Positions 37,531 to 49,200 of a stretch of 64,000 nucleotides of DNA are shown piece after piece (position 1 is the stretch's first letter; each line of letters begins with the position of its first letter). A model generated the notes under the pieces. The model was not told the DNA's origin, did not search any database, and was given only the letters and a program-made list of their open reading frames with translations. The position numbers and the translations under genes are program-made. Source of the stretch: Eucommia ulmoides (lineage: Eukaryota > Streptophyta > Magnoliopsida > Garryales > Eucommiaceae). The stretch lies in NCBI GenBank assembly GCA_016647705.1, contig CM028335.1, forward strand, positions 22,980,905-23,044,904, given 5' to 3'.

Positions 37531-37804
37531 TGTTGGTGTCTAAAATTGGTGAATACCATGAGTTGGTCCGGTCAGATTACACATGTATTTTTCTCGCTAA
37601 AATGGGGTGCTGAGTTGGAGATTCAAGAGGCTGGACTCTTCAAGAGCCCCACAGTTAACGAACAATTCTTTCCAAATCCCAAGCCTAAAGTCTAGAGAGA
37701 TAGTACCGGCACAAAGACTCGTCAAGGTTATGCCCGGAGAAACCCCTCCAGTGTGAGAGTAAGAGCTCGAGATGAGAAATATAAATATATGCTTCAAATC
37801 AGAG
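37531..37804 (-). mobile_element. Gypsy element G1: remnant of the 3' LTR
   Basis: It starts TGTTGGTGTCTAAAATTG and matches 44521-44800 closely, in the same orientation. It is cut at 37804 by the start of a SIRE-like LTR. The flank CATTT (37526-37530) resembles AATTT at 45569-45573, outside the other LTR of the element (4 of 5). Confidence 0.75.
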
Positions 37805-38503
37805 TGTTGAATCTAATGTTTTGATGGACAATTAAACGTTGATATTTTATGAAACTAATGTTTTTATTTAGTGGTTTCAGATTAAAGTTCCATAGGTTGA
37901 AATGAAAAAAAGAATGCGTCAAAAAGAATAATCATTGAAGAATTCATAAGGTGATTATTGAAGAATCAATGAAATTCAAGACGGGTGCAAAATGAAGGCA
38001 ATAAAGATTTTTAGAGTATTGAAGATGTTGAAGATAATTAGGTGAAAACAACTCATTACCTTTATGCTTTTAATGTAACTCGAATTAAGATCACACACAA
38101 CACTTTAAAATGAATAATCATATTTGCATTATAGTAAAAAGTGATAAGTTAAGGGTCCTAGAATGATTTTTATAAAGTGTTAAATCATAAAAATGAGTTG
38201 ATTGACTAACAAAAATAGTAGCTTAAGGGAGTAAAATGGATGACCCTACTAGCCAATTCAGTCAACCGGTGGTTAGGGTCGGTCGACTAAACATTCCAAT
38301 AGCCGAAACGAAGAAAAAAGGAAAATATTCTGGACGGATCAGTCAACCAACTGGATGGTCAGTCGACCGACTGTAGACAAAGCAACAGTTATAATTCTAA
38401 CCATTTGAGGGTCGGTCAAAGTTTGATTGTCTCGGTTTTTTAGCCAAATCTCCTTATTTTTAAAGATTTTCAAAAAGTTTTTTAAAGGAATTTGGATGTT
38501 TTA

Positions 38504-38601
<98 letters not shown>

Positions 38602-39844
38602 TTTCTATTTATTTGGTCCATATATTTATTATTGTTTTAATTGAATTGGTAAAACTACTTCCCATCTTTAAGAGTTTTGAGTAAAAAAAAAATTGGGACC
38701 ACATCTAGCTTTTCTAAAAGTAATTTTAAAAGAAGTATACTTATTTTGATAAAATAAGATATATGTGGTATTAAGAGATTATTTAAAGTCTTGGAATTTC
38801 AAATTCATCAATCAAGAACATTCAAATTTTGGCTATTATAAAAGAGATTTTTTATGCTGAAATTTATAATAGAGTTTTATTAAAAGAGTTATTAATCGAA
38901 GCGCAAAACGTTTTGATCACCGGTTTACGTTCTTCATTGTGTTATCGTAATCTTTTTTAAGAAATCCCGATGAGATCTTTCTAAGTTAATTAATTATCTT
39001 TCTTAGATTATGTGTTTAATTACTTGGATTAAGTGCTTGAGAAAAATCGTTTTCAAATCTAATATCGTGAAAATTCTTTAAAATAATTTTTATTTGTGAA
39101 ATTTGATTGTTTACTATTTGTGCATTAACTTGATTAAATTAGATTGTTTCTCACATAGATTCTATCATGTAGTATTCGGGATATTAATTGAGCATAATTG
39201 TATTGAGGTGGTAGAAGTTCATGTGGGAAGAAACTTGCAATTTTTATTTATTTGCGAGTTTGAATGGATTAAACATATTTCGGATGATGTCTAATTTAAG
39301 TAGTTAAGGTTTGATCTTTAGCATGAGAAACATATTAGGGTTTAATCTTTAGCTTGAGAAAAGGATTAGAGTTTGATCTTTAGCCTGCAAAAAAATTTTA
39401 AGTTAATCTTTAGCCTTTTAAAACGTTAGGTTTTTATTTTTTCTGTAATAGAATTAGAATAAGATAAGGTTCTTCCGATGCCTATGAAAATGATAAGTGT
39501 AATAGTGTGAGAGTATGACAAGTTGATTCTGAGTATGTGAAAACAACAAAATTGTAAGGGTTTGGTTCCTACCTAGAAAAGGAATCAAGTGTCAGTGGAT
39601 TGCGAAATCCCTATGGACCTCGCGAGACTAGACATAAGTAAGAATAATTTGCCGAAGCATGATAAATATTTTTGTGCTGCATTGTTATAATTCTGATTAT
39701 TTTGGTGTGCACTTAGTTAAATACATTTCCACTGCTTAATAAGATAATAGACAATTAGGGAAATTGATAACTTGTGTTTAATTTTATTGTTTAAATTTTT
39801 ATCACTACACAATTCCCCTCCTTAGATAGATTTTTGGGCCAACA
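37805..39844 (+). mobile_element. SIRE-like Copia S5: 5' LTR
   Basis: This 2040-bp LTR starts TGTTGAATCTAATG and ends GGGCCAACA. It is followed at once by ATTGATATCTGAG (39845-39857), a decayed tRNA-Met primer binding site (compare ATTGGTATCAGAGC). This is the one copy in the window with internal sequence attached, and it proves that S1 to S4 are LTRs. It has a long TA tract (38505-38599) and the TCGACCGA cluster at 38250-38420. Confidence 0.85.
38505..38599. repeat. (TA)n microsatellite
   Basis: About 95 bp of TA inside LTR S5. The Tyr-Ile open frame across it is an artefact. Confidence 0.95.
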
Positions 39845-41097
39845 ATTGATATCTGAGTTGGTTTTAACTCGATTGGCTAAACACGATCACATGGAATGCA
39901 CTGAGGATAATATTGTATGTGAATCTGTTAGTTGCCCTAATGTTTTAAGTGAGCCATTTGTTTGTACTAATATTGTATGTGAACCTTTTGATTGTAATGT
40001 TTTGAGTGAATCTCATGCATGTTCTAATAATCAAGGACCTGTTAGTGAGAATGATAAAGATAATGATAATGAGACTGCTGATAAGATTATTGAGGCATTA
40101 ATTGCTCTTACATATGTTTTTGGTAAAGAAAAATTTGAAACTTGAGCAGAAAATTGCTATTCTTGAAAATAAAAAGTTCAATACTACTAAATCTCTTAAA
40201 AAGAAGAATTTGGACAACTATTTTGAAACTAATAAAAAAATTGACTCTCTTGAAGAAGAAAATACGTTTTTGAAAATTAAGGTTTTGAATTTTCAGCACA
40301 ATGATTTTGAAAGGAAAAATATTGAAACTTTAAACAAAATTTTAAATATTGAATTGGAGAATGCAAGATTTGAACTTGATAGAGTTCGTTCAAAAATTCA
40401 TTCTATTGAAAATGATTGTCGAATTCTTAAGAATGATCTTGAATTTATGCATAATAAGAATTTTGGTCTTTAAGTGAATGTCAGTTAATCGGAACGGTTA
40501 CTTGAAAATAAGCAGAAAGAGCTTAATGAGGCAGTGAATAAATTCAAGTGTATTGAGAAAACTAAAGATCTTGAAAAACTAATAGTCCCTAATGCAACTC
40601 CTTAATATCAGTATCAATATCATGCTCCTACACGGAAAGTTGATTATTCTAAGAAGGGTGTGAATAATTTTAGATGTTATTATTGTGAGAAATTTGGTCA
40701 TCTTAAAAAATGGTGTTATCAATTGTATGGTTACCCAATTGGACTCAGAAATAACTGGATACATAGAAAAGAAAATATTCATGCAGGTATGAATACCAGA
40801 TTTGTTGAGCCAAAGAGAATTAATATAAACAGTTTGCAGAGGAAAGATACAAGGTTTATTGGATCAAAGATGATAAATGGAAACAATATACAAAAGGCGC
40901 AAAATAGATGATGTCAGAAAGCCATGGGTACAGTTTGTCAAGCAAAATGATGTTTATTACAGGAATAGAATGCGGTCTCAATAGGTTATCTCCATGAATG
41001 ACAAGCCAACTCAAATAGTTGTTTCAAAGGATAACAAGAATGGTTTTGATAATTACACTGAGGTAACAAACAAAGTCGTCTACAATGGCATTAGAGG
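39845..41097 (+). mobile_element. SIRE-like Copia S5: gag region, decayed
   Basis: Two overlapping frames (39834-40145 and 40102-40473) read as an acidic segment followed by a Lys/Glu-rich coiled coil (ENTFLKIKVL, RFELDRVRSKIHSIEND), as in SIRE-type gag. A CX2CX4HX4C-like zinc knuckle, CYYCEKFGHLKKWC, is at about 40674-40716. There are frameshifts at about 40130 and stops at 40473 and 40909. The reading VYNGIRG continues as TSDPSQFKFIKFVKV at 43045 after an inserted Gypsy LTR. Most of pol and the 3' LTR are missing. Confidence 0.75.
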
Positions 41098-41847
41098 TGC
41101 AACGACCCAATTTTCTAAAGCCATTACTCGGCTTCTCCTATGGAGAATTTTGGCCCAATTATTTCACCATTTATAAATAAATTAGTATTACAATTAATTC
41201 CGCTCTGATACCAAATGTAACAGCCCGGTCTCCCAGGCAGCCATACGGTTTCTCCCCTTGGAGAATTTACACTAAAACGGAATGACCAATATTTCATTCT
41301 ATAAAATCAAGTAAACTTTACAAACTACGGTGATAATTATATTTACCGAATTCATCGATTCAATTTTTTACAATAGTAAATAATAAATTCAACTATTGCA
41401 AATTAAATAGAAATTCAAATGAAATTCCCGTCGTCGATTAACAGAATTTTCATTTTATAAAATCTGGTAAATTTTATAATGCAACAGCGACGAGAAATTA
41501 GTAATTCGTTTTATAAAATTCTTTTAATTTACAATGCGGCGGCCATAATTATAATTATCGAATTTATAATTTATCAATTTATCGAAACGATTTTACAACA
41601 GTGAATAATAAATTCAATTATTACAAATTAATAGAATTTCCAATATTATTCCCAGCGCAGATATACAAATAAAGCTTAATGTTGAAGTGGGTATTCGTTG
41701 AAAAATGTGAGTAATTATATATTAAGAATATATATGATCATAATATCAATGCTATGAATACTATTATAATACATATGGAGAGTATACTATATTACGCTAA
41801 TAATCAGTATCACATTATTATCACCAATACTATCATAATATTTATCA

Positions 41848-41922
<75 letters not shown>

Positions 41923-43044
41923 GGACAAACTTTTAACTATATTTAGTACCCATATTGAATAATCAATAATCAAATAATTAAAATACTGATTATTATCAAT
42001 ATTAGTATGGGAAATGATTATCATTAGTAATACTTCATTACTAATCGTTCACGCCTCCCCTAATAACTATGGATGGTATCATTATTCCTATAATATGTAT
42101 ATCAGTTCATTATAATTGTGATATGATCATGATCATATATACTTAATTATATATGATCCATATAGTAATTACTAATATTACGGAACTAATAATAAATACA
42201 ACTATCACAAATAAAAATTCTCATATAATTCCTTGCGCCATTTCTTTCTCACCAGCTCTGCAATCAAAACTGTGGGATTGTGAGCCAACGCTCAGTAGAA
42301 CTCCAACCACTCTAATACGCGCATTTAATTAATACAATAAATAAAACACATTGGCATGTTTTTCATGTAATTTTCACATAATCATAATTATCTCATAAAA
42401 TTTAACAATTAAAATTCAACCACAATAATAATGTAAATAACACAATAGGAAAAAATAAATATATATATTAAAAGAGTTAGAAATTCTACTTGAAATCCGA
42501 AGTCGAAATCCGAATCGAAATATTTTGCTTGCCCAAAAATATTCAAAATATATAATCTGTTTTTTTTTGTTTTTTTTTCCTTTCATATATGTATAACACG
42601 CATATATGCATATATGTGTGTGTGTGTGTGTGTGTTGGTGCTTAATAATGCTTCATCCCCCCAACCTGTATCATATTCATTATGCTTATATAGAGACTCA
42701 TGATCAAACCTTTAACACTGTTATTATAATTATATAACACGTGGCACATATATGTGTTATATACGTTGCTTTGGTTAAGGAAACCATTTCAATCCGTTAA
42801 TTAATTTTATTTATTTATTTATTTACACAATGCACCCCTCTTAAAATAAAGAAAATATTAATTATATTCAAAATTCGCAAAAGTATATTTTAAATAGCAC
42901 AATAGTCCCAAAAAATTTTAAACGTCAATCTAAAATTTAACATTTAACTCCAAAAATTATCAAATATTATTTATACCACAAATTTACAAAATAGTCCCAA
43001 AAATATTAAACATATATAAAATATAATTTTGGGGGGATATTACA
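41098..43044 (-). mobile_element. Gypsy element G2: solo-LTR-like insertion with primer binding site
   Basis: A perfect AGAGG duplication flanks it (41093-41097 and 43045-43049). On the minus strand the main LTR starts TGTAATATCC (43044) and ends CGGGCTGTTACA (41216). TTTGGTATCAGAGCGG, a tRNA-Met-like primer site, follows directly. About 90 bp at 41098-41185 resemble a second LTR end (TTCTCC..TGGAGAATTT in both), so this looks like an element that lost its interior and most of one LTR. There is a TA tract at 41855-41919. Confidence 0.8.
41855..41919. repeat. (TA)n microsatellite
   Basis: About 65 bp of TA inside the G2 LTR. Confidence 0.95.
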
Positions 43045-43959
43045 AGAGGTACATCTGACCCTTCTCAATTTAAATTCATTAAATTTGTTAAAGTGGTAGT
43101 TATCCGCCCTGCCGACTAGGTAAGTCAGTAATGGTTTCTAAGACATATACTAAATTATGTGTTTATTTGTTGTCTTGAAAACATTGCATGGTAATTTTGA
43201 GAATCGCATTTATTTAAAGTGGATTAACACATTTTTATATGATTTGCTTATATATAATATTCTTCATGTATTTGATTATATGAAATATATTATGAGATTT
43301 AAATTGATCAAATTGTTTTGTTCTCGCTAATTGGGTTTCATGACTTGTTCAGTATTGCATATAACAAGACCATTTGTATAATGAGCTTTTATTCATATCT
43401 TTTGTACAAATGTGTTAAATTAAGTTGATTCGATATATAATCATGATATTATATTGTCAAACATTGCATAGAATCTGTATCACATATTGATATATATTAT
43501 CAAAATTGCTTAGAATAGTTAGTGATCATGCATGATTTTGAGGATAATTGACACACACACACATACACTTTATCTCTACTAATGATTTTCTTCCAAGTAA
43601 GTTTAAAAAAGTTTCAGGTTATATGATAATCCACGGAGAAACAAATATTTATTTACCGAACCTCAAAGTTTAAGTCAAGAATAAGAATGAGATTGATTCA
43701 AGGAAACAATTGATTAGAGATGAACATATATGGCATATCAATTTGTAAATATTGTTGCACGTGAATATCTTTATAGGAATTAAGCGTTTAGCATACATCT
43801 AATGTCTCATGTTTTTAAATAATTATTATTCTGGAAGGGAGTTAAAATTTTATGAGATAATATCTTTAATATGTAATTATTCATGTTTAAAGCGTGCATT
43901 AGATTTATGTCAATGAGTTCATAAATGATTTATATTATCAGTAAGATATACTTCATGTT
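43045..43959. other. Tail of Copia S5 and AT-rich sequence
   Basis: The first about 70 bases continue the Copia reading (TSDPSQFKFIKFVKV). The rest is AT-rich without a recognisable frame. Confidence 0.5.
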
Positions 43960-44520
43960 CTTCGCGGGGGCGACGATGGCAATCTTGACGCAACTGGGTA
44001 AGCTTTGTCCTGCTCCCTTGCTCCTTGTTTTTGGGGCTGGGGTCGATCTCTAGATGTGTGTCCTTTGGAATGGATCACGCGATCTTCTAATTCCTGGGCC
44101 TACTCTTCTTGTCCCTCGATTTAGAGAGCCGGTCCCTCCCAAGGTGGGGGTCGACGACAGGTGAGAGATGAGGACTTGAAAATAGGTCTGAAACTCATTG
44201 AACTGGCGTTCTAGATTGTCGATGCACGAGGCCTCCGTGGCTCCAGAGGTTTTCCCCATAAAGGGACGAGAGAGCAAGGCATACAAGCCTATCTGGCTCG
44301 TAGGCTGGGAGTTGTCATCATTAGCAGGGGCCCGGGCGTCCGATCTCAAAACCTTAGACATGTCTCTAGAGGGCTGGTTGTTTGGGTTGCTGTTGATAGC
44401 AGGGACTTGGTCTCTTTATTTGATGATCTGACCAGACCCTATGATCATTAAGTCTTAGCCGACCAGAGAGTGATGATCGGAGGAAAGCTTATTGTTCTCT
44501 TCCCACAAATGACACCAAAC
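43960..44520 (-). mobile_element. Gypsy element G1: leader, primer site and gag start
   Basis: On the minus strand, next to the LTR end, the sequence reads GTTTGGTGTCATTTGTGGGA, the place and form of the TTTGGCGCCG.CTGTGGGAA leader of Tat-type Gypsy elements. A frame of 103 residues (44361-44050) follows with FNEFQTYFQVLISHLSS, as at a gag N-terminus. It is truncated where the nested SIRE-like element or a deletion intervenes. Confidence 0.6.
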
Positions 44521-45568
44521 TGTTGGTGTCTAAAATTGATGAACAACACAAGTTAGTCCGGTCAGATTCCACGCGTATTTTTCTTGCTGAGGTGGGGTTC
44601 TGAGTTAGAGATTTAAGGGGGTGGAGTCCTCAAGAGCCCCGTGGTTAATGAACAATTCTTTCCAAATCCCGAGCTAAAGTCTAGAGAGTTGAAGTCTAAA
44701 GAGATAGTACTTGCATAAGGACCAGTCGGGTTGTGCCCTACAAAACCCCTCCAGCGTTACAGTAAGAGCTCAGGGGGAGAAAGACAAATATATGCTTCAA
44801 ATAAGAGGTTGAGCATACATGGGACATTGAATATCTGAGTATTTATAGGAGTAGAGTGTAATTAGCATTACTTAATTGAGATCCTGAGTACAGTTAATTA
44901 GGATAACCATGTGCATGGCCAATAGGAGGGTGGAAAAGGAGATTACCCCATGGGCCTGGGCTTTTGACCCAAAAGACGAGCCCATGGGCCAACCCACTTG
45001 GTTTTGAGGAGACTAATTGATAAAGAACTTGATCTCGGATGACCTGAGGAGGTGAAGACCTCCTGAGTGGAGCACGAACCATGACAATGGCACCTTTTTA
45101 CGTAGCTTGCCAACCAGAGACAGCTAGTAAGGACGTTGGTTGGCCAAAATCGCAAGGACTCCACTTTCAGTAGCTTCTGAACAAAAGTAACACGGAAGTT
45201 CGCTGCCTGACGGTGAGCAAAACAGGTCCTTCAATTGGTAGATGCCTCCTAGAGAAAGAACGACAGGAAGGTGGTCGACGCTTTCCACATGGGTCCATCC
45301 TTTGGTGGTTGCCGACCAGGGATAGCACGACAAGGTGTTGATCGTCCAATTTCTAAATGATCCATCCCTTGGTAGTTGCCGACCAGGAATATCACTACAA
45401 AGCGTTGGTCGCAAATCATTGAATGAAGAGTCCGTGGCTGAGATACGGAGACAGACATGTGGCTGAGGTGACGAATGCGTGCTTGGGTGACGAACACGTG
45501 GCCGGGGTAACGAACACGTGGATGGGGTGCTTGGCATAGATTGATGCTGTCCAAAATTACCCGTATCA
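44521..45568 (-). mobile_element. Gypsy element G1: 5' LTR
   Basis: The minus-strand end GACACCAACA is at 44521, beside the primer site. The start TGATACGGG is at 45568. The first 280 bp match the remnant at 37531-37804. Imperfect GGTTGCCGACCAGG repeats occur at 45305-45400, and ACGAACACGTGG-type repeats at 45470-45530. The frames across it are not genes. Confidence 0.7.
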
Positions 45569-46015
45569 AATTTGATTATGACATGAAAGGTATGTATCAA
45601 AATCAATTTCTTTTAAAGATTTTAAAAGATTATTTGTTTACATATACATCAAATGTTGAAATTGATTGAAAAAAATAGATTCTTTAGCTGCCTTAGCCTG
45701 CAAAAAATCATTCATTACCATAACACAATCCCTGTAGTGGTAAAGAAGCAAAAAACTAGTGTTCACTATACACTCCATTGCTCCTTTCCCCTTCAGGAAT
45801 CTATAGAAAACAATAGAGCTGTCTGGACACTAATACAGGTAAGCCGCTGTTTGTTAGGTGTTTCTGTTCCCTGATTCAGTTTCTGTTTCCAGACGGGGAA
45901 CAATAACAGAAATATGGCAATAAAACAATATGCTCTGCTCTGCCCCTAGATTTTTAAAACAAAATGTTGGGAACAGAACGGAATTGTTCCAGGCTTTTGC
46001 TTTTGTTCCAAGTTT
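45569..46015. other. Short intergenic stretch with an exon-like piece
   Basis: 45650-45838 ends in CTAATACAG followed by GTAAGC, a good splice-donor context, but the open frame is not recognisable. 45850-46010 has inverted GTTCC/GGAACA text like the degraded repeat seen at 22790 and 36830. Confidence 0.35.
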
Positions 46016-46130
46016 GCTGCAGTAATGAAGATTTAATCCCTTCTGAACATTACTCTTGGAAAAACAATATAAAATTAATGAAGTCGAAAAGTGCTGAATG
46101 CTCCAACTATCATTACTTGCAATGGTACAT
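46016..46130 (+). pseudogene. Partial copy of the 3' end of the FAD oxidoreductase gene
   Basis: The text CNEDLIPSEHYSWKNNIK and the following 3' UTR, including ATTACTTGCAATGG, match 35285-35390, where the gene reads CNEDLIPSELISWRNKMK then stop. The copy has lost the stop by small changes and has no upstream exon beside it. It lies about 150 bp from the stop codon of the convergent WDR76-like gene. Confidence 0.85.
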
Positions 46131-46281
46131 TTGGTATCTAATGAAAACAATGTTCAATCATCGGAATCAAGTTAATATTCTTCAGAAGGCATACTCAAAA
46201 CAAGCATCTACCAATAAAAAAACCAACAGATTGATAGATACAAGACCCAATGCCTAGGAGAAGAAAAGATCCAAAAAGTTC

Positions 46282-49200
46282 CTATGAAGATGTCCAAATG
46301 TAAACCTGGCCGCCACTTGTTGCCCCTGCAAGCATCCCGACTTTGTAAGGATGAGCATCAAAGCGGCAGGTAATAGCAGACATGTTATCGCTTTGTAAAG
46401 TCGCAACGATTCTCTTGTCAGCAGCGGATATAATATCAACTTCTCTTCTCATATTGCCTACATAGATGTGTGAATCATCCCAACCCCATATTCCTCTACA
46501 TCAACAACACCAAGCTATTATTAACATTCAATCGAGTAACTATCATTTGGTTCACGAGCCCAAAATCATGATATATACATTCAATCGTAATCTTTAATAT
46601 ATAACCAAGCTATTATATACAAATGAGACGATCAAATCATGGTATAAATGCATGCAATACTATTTATGAAAAGATAAAGCATCACAGAACTTTTCAAATA
46701 TTGCAATTTTTATTTTTCAGATTAACATGTTTCAGTAAAATGAAAAGAAAAATGTTCACAGCAGCATTCTATCATCTAGAGAAGTTCTACCTGAAGGGAG
46801 AAATCCATCTGCCCGTGTGGTTATTGTGATAAACCATAGATTCATCCTCATAGTTAGCTCCACTTACCAAGCCAATTTTGTCGTCAAAACTGAGAGAACA
46901 GAAGCAAATGAAAAAGCAATTAAGATTAAGCCACCAAACCTATTATCGAAAAATCATTAATCTGGAATGATAGTGTTACTAAACAAAACTTTGATACTAT
47001 ATAAATACACTCTATGCTAAACAGTGAGCTCGGCTGCTCGGGCATGCAAGATATTTTAGTCCCTAAACGAAAATTTGATAATATATAAACACACTATGCT
47101 AAACGAAATGTTTACACTCTTACATAATCATGGACTTTTCCTTCATTAAATCTGCCCGTTTCGGTTATTTATGCTTCTCCATCATATCCATATCATTTAA
47201 CTTCAATTCCACACCGCCAACATTCCAATTTCTTTATTCACCTGATGAGGACATTTAAAGTGCAGGACTTGTTTCGGGAAGCGTGAATAGAATTTCTAAT
47301 CGTTTTGGTTTTATGTATATAGATACCTATACACTAAGGTTTGAATAATTGATATTTTGCTGGTACAGATTTTGTTTTTCCTGTAGCAATCTGGTTAGGT
47401 ATGAGTAGTATGATTACAATAAGATTTCAATTGTAAATCTACTCTTTATTTCTAGTTTGCTTTCCCTAGTGAACTTAGTAAAGTGAAAATGTATCTTGTT
47501 GGTCCATAAGGATGAAAAATACATACATAAAACTTGTAATACCGGCAAACTACATGCATAAACCTATATTGAAGATACAACTCCCAAAAGCATAGCACCA
47601 CAATTAGATTTCAGACATAAGGAGGAGCAAGTATACATGATGTAAGCATCAAACCTCAGGAGCAAAGCTACCACAGGTTGAGGGCTCAAAAATCACTCTA
47701 TGAGCTTAAACAAGCACCTAGAGCCTGCTTTGCCAAAGTTAACCAGTTTTCTTCACACCTATGGATTTGCTACAAGCACTGCGGCACATCCCTATTTGTG
47801 AAGAAAACTGAGAAGGAGATTCTCATTCTCATTCTTATTCTATGTTGATGATATTTTGATTACCGAAAACAATAACCAAACCATTTCTTAGATGATATAG
47901 GTTATGAATGACATTTTATGGGGTTAGAAGTGCACTACAATGATACGAGGGCTACGCTTCACCAATCTAAGTACTCCACTGATCTTCTCATAAGGTCTGG
48001 GATGATTCACTGCAAGCCTGAAAACAATAACCAGACCATCCCTTAGCTGATTCAGGTTAAGAATGACACTATTGCTATGAAAGACTTGGGCAAATTGCCC
48101 TATTTTCTGGGGTTAGAAGTGCACTACATTGATACAGGGGCTATGCTTCAACAATCTATGTACCGCATTGATCTTCTCATAAAGTCTGGGATGATCCACT
48201 ACAAGCCTGCACCTACTCCTACCTATCAGCAAGTATATTGTATCTTCTCCTAATGATGATGTACCTTATGAAGACCATACTAAGTTCAAAATTATAGTTG
48301 GGGCACTGCAGTATCTAACTACCACAAGACCTAACATCCCATTTGTAGTCAACAGTGTCTAAAAGTAAATGCAATCCCCTACTTACAAACATTTTGAAGC
48401 AGCTAAAAAAATCCCAAGGTATCTAAAGGGCACTCATGCTTACGATCTTCAGCTCAAACCAAGTTCACTTGAACTTCAGGCCTTGTCAGACTCTGATTGA
48501 ATTGGGAATCAAACTGATAGATGTACTGGAGGACACTGTGTGTTACTTGGGGCAAACTTAGTCTCCTGGTCATCCAAAAAAACAACCTACTGCATGTAAA
48601 TCCTCAACAAAAGCAGAGTATAGGGCTGTTGGCCCAACGATTGACCCAAGAGGAGGGGCTGAATTGGGTCTTTAAAAACTTTTCTTTTCTACTATAAAAT
48701 CAGTCTAAACAATCCTCAAGTTAAAGATTAATATTGTGCTTGTGTGTGCAGCTGAATAATTAATAAAACCAATGCAAAAAATATAGTGAGAAAGGGATGG
48801 AGACAATCAAACCACAAGATACAAAAAATTTATAGTAGTTTGGGAATTCGATTGCCTACGTCTATTCCTCTGCACTCCAACGGAGAGTTCTAATCCCTTA
48901 ATCAATTTGATCTATCTTCCCAGGCATAGATCAAAGCCCTTACACTCTCACTTCCCCAATAGAGAACACACCGTATCTCACTTCCCTGGCAGAGATAAAC
49001 ACCCTCGCACTTCCCTATAGAGAAACACCAAATCTCACTTACCCTGACGGAGATTAAGCCGTTGATGTTTTTTCCCCGACAAGATCGATCCGTTGATCTT
49101 CTTTCCCTGGTGCGATCAAAACACCATTCCACTTGATTTTCTTTCCAGTTAGATAGGTCTGTCACTGTTCTGCACAACCAAAGGCTCCTCCTTTGGTTTC

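Noticed and set aside
38427-38684. Open frame with a long Tyr-Ile repeat (also 41754-41936)
   Set aside because: It is the translation of a (TA)n microsatellite inside an LTR.
45124-45606. 160-residue minus-strand frame with SLPRPRVRHPSTHSS
   Set aside because: It lies wholly within the Gypsy G1 LTR; the repeats in it are DNA repeats (ACGAACACGTGG type).
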